Source: Deltaproteobacteria bacterium (GTDB lineage: Bacteria > UBA10199 > SBBF01). From it: a stretch of DNA of 6,121 bases. Shown here one piece after another: positions 1 to 6,121 of the stretch. Position 1 is the stretch's first letter. Each line of letters starts with the position of its first letter. The notes beneath the pieces were generated by a model, which saw only the letters and a program-made list of their open reading frames with translations, did not search any database and had not been told where the DNA came from. The stretch covers positions 1 through 6,121 of the forward strand of contig JACQOY010000015.1 in the NCBI GenBank assembly GCA_016207765.1, read 5' to 3'. Position numbers and translations under genes: made by a program.

Positions 1-303
1 AAGAATCAGATACATCGACTTTTCCCCGAAAAGGCGGGATACAAGAGCGATTAGTCCGAGTTTGAGCCGCCGCCCCAGGTTCAGCCTTTCGATTTTTATC
101 TGAAAAAAATCCTCCCAGAAGCGGTAGTGTCTTGTTTCCACCGGGATGAGCTCTTCCAGGATTTTCCGAAAAGGGTCCGATGCCGTTTTGTGAAAAACCT
201 TGTAGAGGGAAAGGTCAAAAAGCTCGTCTAAGATGAGGTTTTTGGCGAGAGCTTCGTTTTTGGTTGGGATATTGCGCATGAATTTATCACGGGACGTATA
301 CAT
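1..303 (-). CDS. VIT1/CCC1-type metal transporter, N-terminal ferritin-like domain (partial, 3' end outside window)
   Basis: All 101 codons from an ATG at 303-301 to the window edge are open. The protein begins MYTSRDKFMRNIP. An alpha-helical segment follows with LDELFDLSLYKVF (about 25-37), KILEELIPVETRHYRFWEDF (about 47-66) and a helix ending SRLFGEKSMYLIL at the edge. Glu27 and the E-x-x-H motif Glu56/His59 look like di-iron ligands of the ferritin-like domain that precedes the VIT1/CCC1 membrane domain in some bacterial iron or manganese transporters. In that family the ferritin-like part is cytosolic and the transporter sits in the inner membrane. The membrane half lies beyond the left edge, so only the first domain is supported. 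The start is chosen because GAGGGG (316-311) lies 7 bases upstream, whereas the next Met (residue 9) has no ribosome binding site. A stand-alone rubrerythrin-like protein is the alternative. Assignment is from residue pattern only. Confidence 0.72.
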   Translation of the reverse strand, partial: MYTSRDKFMRNIPTKNEALAKNLILDELFDLSLYKVFHKTASDPFRKILEELIPVETRHYRFWEDFFQIKIERLNLGRRLKLGLIALVSRLFGEKSMYLIL

Positions 304-309
304 AGAAAC

Positions 310-331
310 GCCCCTCGACTTCGCTCGGGGC
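310..331. repeat. GC-rich hairpin, REP-like (arms GCCCC / GGGGC)
   Basis: This 22-base palindrome has GCCCC at 310-314 and GGGGC at 327-331, with a core reading TCGACTTCGCTC. The ends pair GCCC/GGGC, and with a two-base bulge CGA (316-318) pairs TCG (325-327) around a CTTCGC loop. Short dispersed palindromes containing CGACTTCGCTC are familiar from many bacterial genomes, so I infer a repeat-family member, but only one copy is in the window. The arm nearer the transporter start carries that gene's Shine-Dalgarno. Confidence 0.55.
311..316 (-). promoter_or_regulatory. Ribosome binding site of the VIT1-like gene, inside a hairpin arm
   Basis: Read on the minus strand this is GAGGGG, 7 bases before the ATG at 303-301. 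It fixes the start of the ferritin-like/VIT1 gene. It lies in the 3' arm of the hairpin at 310-331, so it would be base-paired when the hairpin forms in the mRNA. Confidence 0.6.
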
Positions 332-373
332 ACTCGACTCGCACCAAACCAACACCAGCCTAATCTTTCTGGA

Positions 374-387
374 GGTGGCTTGCCACC
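374..387. repeat. Perfect palindrome GGTGGC-TT-GCCACC
   Basis: Six complementary bases flank TT, which in practice gives a 5-bp stem with a CTTG loop. It is one of several tandem hairpins between ssrA and the VIT1-like gene. No T-run follows on either strand, so it is not a standard intrinsic terminator. Confidence 0.6.
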
Positions 388-391
388 AATA

Positions 392-417
392 TGTGGCACT
401 TGCCTTCGGCAAGTACA

Positions 418-419
<2 letters not shown>
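392..419. repeat. Hairpin with 7-bp perfect core and 4-bp outer stem
   Basis: ACTTGCC (398-404) pairs with GGCAAGT (408-414) around a TTC loop. TGTG (392-395) pairs with CACA (416-419) across a small internal loop (GC against A). That makes 11 base pairs in 28 bases. The last two bases are shared with the larger inverted repeat at 418-474, so the two structures cannot both form completely. Confidence 0.65.
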
Positions 420-824
<405 letters not shown>

Positions 825-836
825 AGGTTGTGAAAG

Positions 837-842
837 ATCGTA
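837..842 (-). promoter_or_regulatory. Candidate -10 box for ssrA (TACGAT)
   Basis: TACGAT on the minus strand lies 12 bases before the mature 5' end at 824, so transcription would begin roughly 6 bases upstream of it and need RNase P trimming. No convincing -35 lies at the usual distance (CTATTG at 17-base spacing). A 6-bp GGTGTG/CACACC inverted repeat spans 872-900 further upstream and has no evident role. The rest of 825-938 shows nothing I recognise. Confidence 0.3.
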
Positions 843-938
843 TTTGCCTCTTGTCATTACAATAGACCGGTGGTGTGTGTCCAGCCCTCCCCTCCACACC
901 CATTGAATTAAACAGTTTATGTCAAGTCGGCTTTAACG

Positions 939-944
939 TATAAT
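939..944 (+). promoter_or_regulatory. -10 box (TATAAT) of the response regulator gene
   Basis: A consensus TATAAT lies 25 bases before the ATG at 970. The best -35 at 17-base spacing is TTTATG (916-921), which matches TTGACA at only three positions, so an activator or a weak constitutive promoter is likely. The predicted transcript starts near 951, giving a 5' leader of about 19 bases. Confidence 0.5.
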
Positions 945-955
945 CAACAACTTGC

Positions 956-962
956 GGGAGGA
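956..962 (+). promoter_or_regulatory. Ribosome binding site deciding the response regulator start
   Basis: GGGAGGA ends 7 bases before the ATG at 970-972. It argues against the in-frame TTG at 952, which lies ahead of it and would put the Shine-Dalgarno inside the gene. Confidence 0.8.
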
Positions 963-969
963 AGAGACA

Positions 970-1359
970 ATGGAAAGAAAACGAATTCTTGTGGTTGACG
1001 ATGAAGAACGCTTTGCCAAGTTTGTGAAGGCCGCGCTGGAGCGGACGGGCGCCTACGAGGTCCGCACCGAAACGGAGGCCAAACGGGCTTTGGCAACCGC
1101 CTTGGCGTTCAAACCCGACCTTATTTTCATGGATGTGGCAATGCCGGAACTCGATGGTGGTGACGTTGCCGCCCAATTAAGTGAAAAACCGACTTTGAAG
1201 GGGGTTCCGATCATCTTCCTTACCGGGGCCGCTTCCTCACACGAAGTGAGCGAGGGGGGAGGGGTTATCGGTGGCCGCGAATTTCTCGCCAAACCGGTTT
1301 CCATCAGCGATCTCACCGCCGCCGTCGAACGGCATCTGGGCCCGCTCACCGCCGCCTGA
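970..1359 (+). CDS. Single-domain (CheY-like) response regulator
   Basis: This 129-residue protein is a receiver domain with no output domain. The beta1 strand RILVVDDEE places the metal-binding acids Asp10/Asp11. The phosphoacceptor is Asp55 in LIFMDVAMPELDG. The switch threonine is Thr85 in IIFLTG, and the invariant lysine is Lys108 in FLAKP, so all catalytic residues are present. Such stand-alone receivers act in the cytosol through protein contacts or as intermediates in phosphorelays. The segment GGGVIGGREFLAKPV before the last helix resembles a group of lone receivers I associate with Deltaproteobacteria-like genomes (recollection, not a search). The gene is divergent from ssrA and convergent with the DUF4143 ATPase, 33 bases away. 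No kinase is encoded on the same strand in the window. The hybrid kinase at 2633-5317 is a possible but unproven partner. Confidence 0.95.
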   Translation: MERKRILVVDDEERFAKFVKAALERTGAYEVRTETEAKRALATALAFKPDLIFMDVAMPELDGGDVAAQLSEKPTLKGVPIIFLTGAASSHEVSEGGGVIGGREFLAKPVSISDLTAAVERHLGPLTAA

Positions 1360-1393
1360 CTTGCTAACAGGGCCGCTGTTTAGTCCCGGCGGC
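1351..1393. terminator. Possible shared terminator between convergent genes
   Basis: GCCGCC (1351-1356) pairs with GGCGGC (1388-1393). Inside, AACAG (1366-1370) pairs with CTGTT (1376-1380), extended by CT/AG with one bulged T. The structure spans both stop codons (TGA at 1357-1359, TAG on the minus strand at 1395-1393). Neither strand has a following T-run, so it is a weak candidate for intrinsic termination. Confidence 0.3.
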
Positions 1394-2574
1394 TATCCGG
1401 TTGAGTTTTCCAAATGAACGCTGTCTTCAACTGTAATTCCCGCTTGTGTCTTTCTTGTCCCGGGAATCTGATTCACAATACTTTGAGAGAGAACCCTTTC
1501 AGGACCAACAATCTTTAAAATCTCCTGAAATCCCCTGACCTCAAGAGAAGGGTTTTCAGACCACTTGCATTCGATCAGTCTGAAGGCATTGCCGACGGGG
1601 ATCATAAAGTCGACCTCATGCCCATAGTGATCCCGGTAGAAGTAAAGCGGAGGCTGGACACCCCGATTGGCGAAATGTCTTATGATCTGCCCCAAGACAT
1701 GTGTCTCAAAGAGAGATCCCAAAAGGGCATTTGAGTGAAAATCCTTCGCTTGGCGGATACCCACGAGGAAACAACAGAAACCCGTATCCAAAAAATAAAG
1801 TTTGGGAGACTTGACGATCCTCTTGCCGAGATTTTGATAGTACGGCTCCAAAAAATAGATGACATTGGATGCTTCCAGGATCGAAAGCCAGCTCTTGATT
1901 GTGTTGGGACTGACACCCACATCGGTCGCCAAACTGTTAATGTTCAAAAGTTGCGCCGTTCGTGAAGCGGCAAGGCGCAGAAAACGATCAAAATCTCTCA
2001 GGCTTCTTACTTGTAGCGCTTGCGTAACATCCCGCTCAAGATAGGTCGCCAGATAGTCGGAATAGAACGATTCAGGGGAAAGTGACTTGGCATGGAGTTC
2101 GGGGTATCCCCCTTTGAGGATAAATTCCAAAAGAGAGTCGCGTTCCAGGGGTTTCCCTGTCCAATTCTGATACTCTCTGGCGGAAAGCGAATGGCACTGG
2201 AGTATTGCTGTTCTCCCCGCGAGACTTTCCGTGACCCCTTGCATGAGAGAAAATTTTTGGGAGCCTGTTATGAGAAACCGGCCGGAGGCCTCTCGATTCT
2301 GGTCAATCGCCGTCTTGATATATCGGAGAAGCTTCGGAGCGTATTGGACTTCATCGACAATGAGCGGCGGTGGGTATTTTTTGAGAAACGTTTCCCCTGA
2401 TTCTTCCGCTTCTTGGGCGTTGAGTGGTATGTCCAGGGTTACATAATTGTGTTCGGGAAAGACCCGTTTTAAGAGAGAAGTCTTTCCAGCCTGACGGGCC
2501 CCTGTAAGGATCAGAGAGGGTCTTTTTGTTGCTATTTGCCGTAGAACATCCTCAATTTCCCTTTTAATCCACAT
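1393..2574 (-). CDS. AAA_14 / DUF4143 family ATP-binding protein
   Basis: This 393-residue protein has the full two-part architecture of the family. The N-terminal ATPase has Walker A GARQAGKTS (25-33), Walker B LIVDEVQ (71-77) and the sensor-like RFLITGSQKF (99-108) followed by ESLAGR (116-121). A winged-helix-like segment (about 205-245, LATDVGVSPNTIKSWL) leads into the DUF4143 part. There Glu290 (LFETHV), Glu320/Asp322 (HEVDF) and Glu335/Lys337 (LIECKW) form a PD-(D/E)XK-like pattern. The family is widespread and patchily distributed, and its function is not established; no partner gene is adjacent. The ATG at 2574 has no Shine-Dalgarno, but a promoter ends 8 bases before it. Sampled GC is near 45%, lower than the kinase gene, which suggests separate acquisition. 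The gene runs in the same direction as the kinase but has its own promoter. Family assignment is secure; biological role is unknown. Confidence 0.94.
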   Translation of the reverse strand: MWIKREIEDVLRQIATKRPSLILTGARQAGKTSLLKRVFPEHNYVTLDIPLNAQEAEESGETFLKKYPPPLIVDEVQYAPKLLRYIKTAIDQNREASGRFLITGSQKFSLMQGVTESLAGRTAILQCHSLSAREYQNWTGKPLERDSLLEFILKGGYPELHAKSLSPESFYSDYLATYLERDVTQALQVRSLRDFDRFLRLAASRTAQLLNINSLATDVGVSPNTIKSWLSILEASNVIYFLEPYYQNLGKRIVKSPKLYFLDTGFCCFLVGIRQAKDFHSNALLGSLFETHVLGQIIRHFANRGVQPPLYFYRDHYGHEVDFMIPVGNAFRLIECKWSENPSLEVRGFQEILKIVGPERVLSQSIVNQIPGTRKTQAGITVEDSVHLENSTG

Positions 2575-2582
2575 AGTTGGTT

Positions 2583-2611
2583 ATTATGCAGTGTCACTGA
2601 TGAAATTTCAA
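2583..2611 (-). promoter_or_regulatory. Sigma70-type promoter of the DUF4143 gene, probably leaderless
   Basis: On the minus strand TTGAAA (2611-2606), a 17-base spacer and CATAAT (2588-2583) match the consensus at 10 of 12 positions. Only 8 bases (2582-2575) separate the -10 box from the ATG, so the transcript should start within 0-2 bases of the start codon. The lack of any Shine-Dalgarno agrees with this. Confidence 0.65.
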
Positions 2612-2632
2612 GAATAAAAAATCAGTATTTCC

Positions 2633-5317
2633 TTACGACTCGATGATCTCCCTTACCTGATGGAGCAAAGTCTCCGGGGTGAAAGGCTTGCCGAGAAAGT
2701 GGGTTCCCTCGTCAAGGACGCCGTGATGGGCGATGGCGTTTTCGGTAAAGCCCGAGATGTACAAAATTTTAATCCCCGGTTTTTTCAATATCATCCGTTC
2801 CGCAACCTCCCGACCGCTCATCCCCGGCATGATCACGTCGGTAATCAGAAGGGCAATCGGTTTGCCTGAAGACCCGACTGTCCTCAAAGCCTCGTCCCCC
2901 GATGAAGCCTCCAAAACCGCATATCCCTTTTCCCCAAGAACCCGGCAGATGAATTTTCGGAGTTTCTCCTCATCCTCCACCACCATGACGGTTTCCGAAC
3001 CGGTCAGGATTGCGGGTGCGGTTTTTTCCGCGCGCAGAGGTTGTGCCGCCCCCTCGACCTGCGGAAGGTAGACCTTGAAACTTGTCCCTTGTCCGTGCGT
3101 GCTGTGAACCGAAATGTGCCCCCCGCTTTGTTTCACAATGCCATAGACCATGGAAAGTCCCAGACCGGTCCCTTTTCCCTTCCCCTTTGTCGTATAGAAG
3201 GGTTCAAAGAGGTGTGACATCGTTTTTTCATCCATTCCCAATCCGTTGTCGGAGACCGCCAACATTGAATAGGTTCCCGGCTGAATTTCAGGGTGTCGTG
3301 AAGTGTATTCCTCATCGAGAGTCGCATTTTTGGTTTCGAGAATCAGTTTGCCGCCATGGGGCATCGCATCGCGGGCATTGGTTGCGAGGTTTAAAATCAC
3401 CTGTTCAATCTGGCCTGGATCGGCCTTCACCAGCGCCAAATCGGGAGCGGGGAGGGTGAGGAGTTGAATGTTTTCCCCGATCAGGCGCTGGAGCAGACGG
3501 TCGGCGCGGATGAGTACGTCATTCATGCTGAATACGCGGAGCTGAAGCACCTGTTTCCGGCTGAAGGCCAAAAGCTGGCGGGTAAGCACGGCGGCCCGTT
3601 CACCGGCCTCTTTGATGTCTTTGAGATATTCCCCAACCGGCCCGTCCGGTTTTGTCTCGTTCAAGGCCAGTTCGCAGTTTCCGGTGATGATGCCCAAGAG
3701 GTTGTTGAAATCGTGGGCGACGCCTCCGGTCAGCCGCCCGATCGATTCCATTTTTTGGGAGGCCGCAAGCTGTTTCTCCAGTTTTTCGCGTTCCGCCTCA
3801 GCCTGTTTGCGTTCGGTCAGGTCCCGGAAAAAACCGATTGAGAACATCCGGCCATCCATCTTTATGGCGGCGCCGCTCACCTCCATAACGACAATGCCGC
3901 CGTCTTTCCTGAGAAACGGAATTTCCTCGGCCGTGACGCTCTCTTGTTGCGAAGAACCCTCGATTGCCTCCATGACGTGCGGCAGAGCTTCCTTCGGATG
4001 GAGGTCCGCCACGTTTTTTAAAATGAGTTCCTCCTGGTCATAGCCAAGCAGGCGGCACGCGGCGGGGTTGGCATACCGGATGGTTTTTGCCTCGACATCG
4101 GCAATCAGCACGGCATCGGGACAGGTGTCGATCATGGTCTTGTATTTGGCCTCCGAGGCCGCCACCTCCTTTGTCCTCTCTTCCACCTTTTGTTTTAGTC
4201 CTTCGTGGCTCGTTTTGAGCCGATCCATCATGGTATTGAAAGTGGCGCCAAGATCGCCGATTTCGTCTTGCGACATGATGGGAGCCCGTCGGGAGAGGTC
4301 GCCGGACCGGATCGCCGCGGTTGTCTTTGTCAAAAGGGAAACGGGCTTGAGAATCGATCTCCAGACAAACCATACCGACCCGCCCGCCATGAAGAGCAAA
4401 ACCGGGAGTAAAAGCAAAACGAGACGGAGCGCCGTTTTGGAGGCCCCGGCGATGGCTGTCTTTCGGGGGACCTCCAGAATCAGCCCCCAACCGTTTGACT
4501 TGTAGGAGAGTCGGCCCGCCTGGGGAACATAGGAGACAAGACTCGCCTCCCCCAACATGCTTTCCGATTCCGGAAGAAAAATGGTTTTTGAACCGCCGGA
4601 AAGGACATCCCGGACAACAGAGCTTTCTTTCAGGTTAAGGCCCACCATCTCTCTGTTCGGCAGGTTGCAACCGATCACGCTCCCCTCGCTGTCAACCAGC
4701 ATCACATGAGCCTCCGGAGAAGGGGACGGAATGTTTTCCAAAATCTCTTCCACTGCCGGCCAGTCAAGGTGTCCCCCAACCACGCCGATAACAGCCTGCT
4801 TCGGGTCTTCCTTGTCACGGACCGGTATGGTGTAGATAACGGTCGGTTTTTTGGTGTCGTCGGAGATGACCAGATCGGAATGATGGGTCTTTCCGTTTAT
4901 GGCTTCCCTGAAGCCGAAAAAACTGTGCGGTTCGTGCCCGATGGACTTGCCGATCTCTTCTTCGGATGTGGAGAGGAGGATTTTTCCTTTCCGGTCCGTG
5001 ACGTACAAGATGTCCCATGGGCCGGTTACAACGGTGAGTTCCTTAAGCCGGTTGGTGTCGGTCTTTCGTTGTTTCCCTCCCCCTTTCAGCAAATCCTGGA
5101 GAAAAGTTTCGCCGGCGATCGCCTGAATATCGATGTAGCGCTCGTAGAGGAACGCATCGATTTGCGTCATCGTTTGGCCCGCAATCCCCAGCTGATTTTT
5201 TCCGATGGACTTCTCCAGAGCCGACTGGGTGAAAGTGAAGGAAAGAAGGCTGATGGCCAGAATGACGACGGCCGTTCCCGCAAAGATGCCCGCCAGCAAT
5301 TTGAAGGTCAACTTCAC
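2633..5317 (-). CDS. Hybrid sensor histidine kinase (dCache-HAMP-PAS-HisKA-HATPase-REC)
   Basis: The 894-residue inner-membrane kinase has these parts in order. A membrane helix (about 7-29) precedes a periplasmic Cache-type sensor (about 32-295), with WDILYVTDRKGKILLST at 101-117. A second membrane helix (about 297-319) leads to HAMP (about 320-370, Pro325 and DEIG 351-354), a coiled coil, and PAS (about 391-503, ANPA 416-419). The HisKA domain carries GGVAHDFNN with phosphorylated His535. The HATPase domain has an N box with Asn643/Asn647, G1 DNGLGMD (690-696), F box FEPFYTT (704-710) and G2 GTGLGL (716-721). The C-terminal receiver has acids 781-783, phosphoacceptor Asp827, Ser855 and Lys877. 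All catalytic residues are present. The GTG start (5317-5315) is favoured because the first membrane helix needs it and AAAGG-like bases precede it. It overlaps the upstream binding protein stop as GTGA. No output domain or HPt is encoded, so an external relay partner is expected. The sensed ligand is unknown. Confidence 0.97.
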   Translation of the reverse strand: MKLTFKLLAGIFAGTAVVILAISLLSFTFTQSALEKSIGKNQLGIAGQTMTQIDAFLYERYIDIQAIAGETFLQDLLKGGGKQRKTDTNRLKELTVVTGPWDILYVTDRKGKILLSTSEEEIGKSIGHEPHSFFGFREAINGKTHHSDLVISDDTKKPTVIYTIPVRDKEDPKQAVIGVVGGHLDWPAVEEILENIPSPSPEAHVMLVDSEGSVIGCNLPNREMVGLNLKESSVVRDVLSGGSKTIFLPESESMLGEASLVSYVPQAGRLSYKSNGWGLILEVPRKTAIAGASKTALRLVLLLLPVLLFMAGGSVWFVWRSILKPVSLLTKTTAAIRSGDLSRRAPIMSQDEIGDLGATFNTMMDRLKTSHEGLKQKVEERTKEVAASEAKYKTMIDTCPDAVLIADVEAKTIRYANPAACRLLGYDQEELILKNVADLHPKEALPHVMEAIEGSSQQESVTAEEIPFLRKDGGIVVMEVSGAAIKMDGRMFSIGFFRDLTERKQAEAEREKLEKQLAASQKMESIGRLTGGVAHDFNNLLGIITGNCELALNETKPDGPVGEYLKDIKEAGERAAVLTRQLLAFSRKQVLQLRVFSMNDVLIRADRLLQRLIGENIQLLTLPAPDLALVKADPGQIEQVILNLATNARDAMPHGGKLILETKNATLDEEYTSRHPEIQPGTYSMLAVSDNGLGMDEKTMSHLFEPFYTTKGKGKGTGLGLSMVYGIVKQSGGHISVHSTHGQGTSFKVYLPQVEGAAQPLRAEKTAPAILTGSETVMVVEDEEKLRKFICRVLGEKGYAVLEASSGDEALRTVGSSGKPIALLITDVIMPGMSGREVAERMILKKPGIKILYISGFTENAIAHHGVLDEGTHFLGKPFTPETLLHQVREIIES
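5314..5317 (-). promoter_or_regulatory. GTGA stop/start overlap coupling binding protein and kinase
   Basis: The binding protein ends with TGA (5316-5314), which shares its bases with the kinase start GTG (5317-5315). A purine-rich GAAAGGGAAA lies just upstream. This indicates translational coupling and a single transcript. Confidence 0.85.
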
Positions 5318-6121
5318 GGTATTTCCCTTTCTTTTGCCAGACGTTTGATGAAACTTTTGTCGATCAACCTGTCGGTATCGAGTGCGCCTCTTTCTTTCCC
5401 CTGTTGTCTCAGGACAAATTCGCCGACGCGGCGGAGGTTGCCGTAGAGCGACTCCGTACCCACCGAAAAAGTGAGGGCGGTCCGGTTTGCCTCCAGATCG
5501 AGCACCGTTACCCCTTTCAATTGCCGGGCGACCACCTCTTTCGTGGTTTCGAATTGTTTGGCCAGGATTCCGTTTACCTCGTCCGGTCTTTTTTTCCAGA
5601 AATCAATGGCCTTGAAGTAGGCGCGAACGACGGCGAAAACGCTTTCCGGCCAGGTTTCGACAAAAGAGGCGCTGAAGGTGAGAAGGTCGGTAATCAGTCC
5701 CGGCGCATCGGCTGATGTATAGATCAGGTTCCCCCCGATCTTTTCGACGGCCCTGGAGAGGAAGGGTTCATAGGTGACCGCTACGTCCACCTTTCCTTCT
5801 TCAAGGGTCTGCGCCGAGGCAACCGGATCGAGGTTGACGGAAACAATATCCCTGGTCGAGAGACGGTATTGTTCCAGCGCATAAAGGAGGAAATATTCTT
5901 CCAGCGTTCCCTTTTCATAGGCCACTTTTTTTCCCCTGATTTGGCTGAAATCCCTGATTGGAGAGGAAGCGGCAATGCCGTCGGCGCCGTTGGAGTAATC
6001 GATGACCAAAACGACCTTGTGGTCGAGTCCCCGCAATGTTTGGTCGATCACTTCGTTACTTAAATTTGTCACCCCCTGGATCTTGCCCGCCAGATAATCT
6101 TCGATGTGTGCGATATGGGAG
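5314..6121 (-). CDS. NMT1/SsuA-like periplasmic substrate-binding protein (5' end outside window)
   Basis: The frame is open for 268 codons from the right edge to TGA at 5314, so the signal peptide and N-terminal part are missing. Visible motifs fit the NMT1/THI5-like and SsuA/TauA group of ABC-type binding proteins. VVLVIDYSNGADGIAA comes early; IRGKKVAYEKGTLEEYFLLY contacts ligand in family members; VDVAVTYEPFLSRAV and the helix VFAVVRAYFKAIDFWKKRPDEVN follow in the usual order. The C-terminus, DTDRLIDKSFIKRLAKE, is the usual family end. Members bind nitrate, sulfonates, taurine, pyrimidine precursors or similar small molecules; the ligand cannot be read from the sequence. The GTG at 6072 is not a credible start, since homologous sequence continues upstream of it. 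No ABC permease or ATPase is visible in the window. The GTGA overlap with the kinase gene suggests a sensory role, though transport genes could lie upstream. Confidence 0.88.
   Translation of the reverse strand, partial: SHIAHIEDYLAGKIQGVTNLSNEVIDQTLRGLDHKVVLVIDYSNGADGIAASSPIRDFSQIRGKKVAYEKGTLEEYFLLYALEQYRLSTRDIVSVNLDPVASAQTLEEGKVDVAVTYEPFLSRAVEKIGGNLIYTSADAPGLITDLLTFSASFVETWPESVFAVVRAYFKAIDFWKKRPDEVNGILAKQFETTKEVVARQLKGVTVLDLEANRTALTFSVGTESLYGNLRRVGEFVLRQQGKERGALDTDRLIDKSFIKRLAKEREIP

Noticed and set aside
371..379. Possible att duplicate of the ssrA 3' end (TGGAGGTG-like versus TGGAGGCG)
   Set aside because: Integrative elements often use ssrA ends, but the match is only 7 of 8 bases, with no extended repeat and no integrase gene in the window.
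920..925. Perfect minus-strand TTGACA as a -35 for ssrA
   Set aside because: No -10-like hexamer lies 16-18 bases downstream (TGGGTG at 17), and it is about 100 bases from the mature 5' end.
952..969. TTG start for the response regulator, six codons upstream of the ATG
   Set aside because: The ribosome binding site GGGAGGA lies inside this extension, at ideal distance from the ATG at 970.
2612..2632. Terminator after the kinase gene
   Set aside because: A T-run follows the stop codon on the minus strand, but I find no stable hairpin before it; the nearby ACTGAT/ATCAGT pair has a 19-base loop and overlaps the ATPase promoter.
4706..5446. Plus-strand frame of 246 codons opposite the kinase
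   Set aside because: It is antisense to the well-supported Cache domain and binding protein C-terminus and has no domain motif; a shadow of the coding strand.
6070..6072. GTG as start of the substrate-binding protein
   Set aside because: The frame stays open to the window edge and the residues before it (AHIEDYLAGKIQG) fit the family, so it is an internal valine.

Overview
The window reads as bacterial chromosome of moderate GC. By eye the two-component genes are near 55% GC and the ATPase gene near 45%. A transfer-messenger RNA, a single-domain response regulator and a hybrid histidine kinase coupled to a periplasmic-type binding protein suggest a free-living, probably Gram-negative bacterium. 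The style of the signalling proteins resembles Desulfobacterota (former Deltaproteobacteria) or similar subsurface lineages, but nothing here fixes the phylum.

Layout. Positions 1-303 (minus) hold the N-terminal ferritin-like domain of a VIT1/CCC1-type metal transporter that runs off the left edge. Positions 304-472 hold no gene but are packed with palindromes: a GC-rich hairpin at 310-331 that contains the transporter's ribosome binding site, hairpins at 374-387 and 392-419, and a 57-base near-perfect inverted repeat at 418-474 that reaches the 3' end of the next gene. Positions 473-824 (minus) are ssrA (tmRNA), with a G.U-containing alanine acceptor stem and a tag ending VALAA. A 145-base divergent region carries a weak ssrA promoter candidate and a good -10 box and ribosome binding site for the plus-strand response regulator at 970-1359. 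That gene is convergent with a minus-strand AAA_14/DUF4143 ATPase (1393-2574), whose sigma70-like promoter lies so close to its ATG that the mRNA is probably leaderless. Positions 2633-5317 (minus) are an 894-residue Cache-HAMP-PAS-HisKA-HATPase-REC hybrid kinase. It overlaps by 4 bases (GTGA) the upstream gene for an NMT1/SsuA-like substrate-binding protein (5314 to the right edge, 5' end missing).

How they fit together. The binding protein and the kinase are translationally coupled, which suggests that the binding protein feeds a ligand signal to the periplasmic Cache sensor (inference). The kinase has its own receiver, and a lone CheY-like receiver is encoded nearby in the opposite orientation. 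Whether the two form one phosphorelay cannot be decided here. ssrA rescues stalled ribosomes and is unrelated in function to its neighbours. The lower-GC DUF4143 ATPase looks like an insertion between the two signalling loci. I see no CRISPR array, insertion sequence, tRNA or rRNA. The most unusual material is the palindrome cluster around the ssrA 3' end and the binding protein-kinase pairing.
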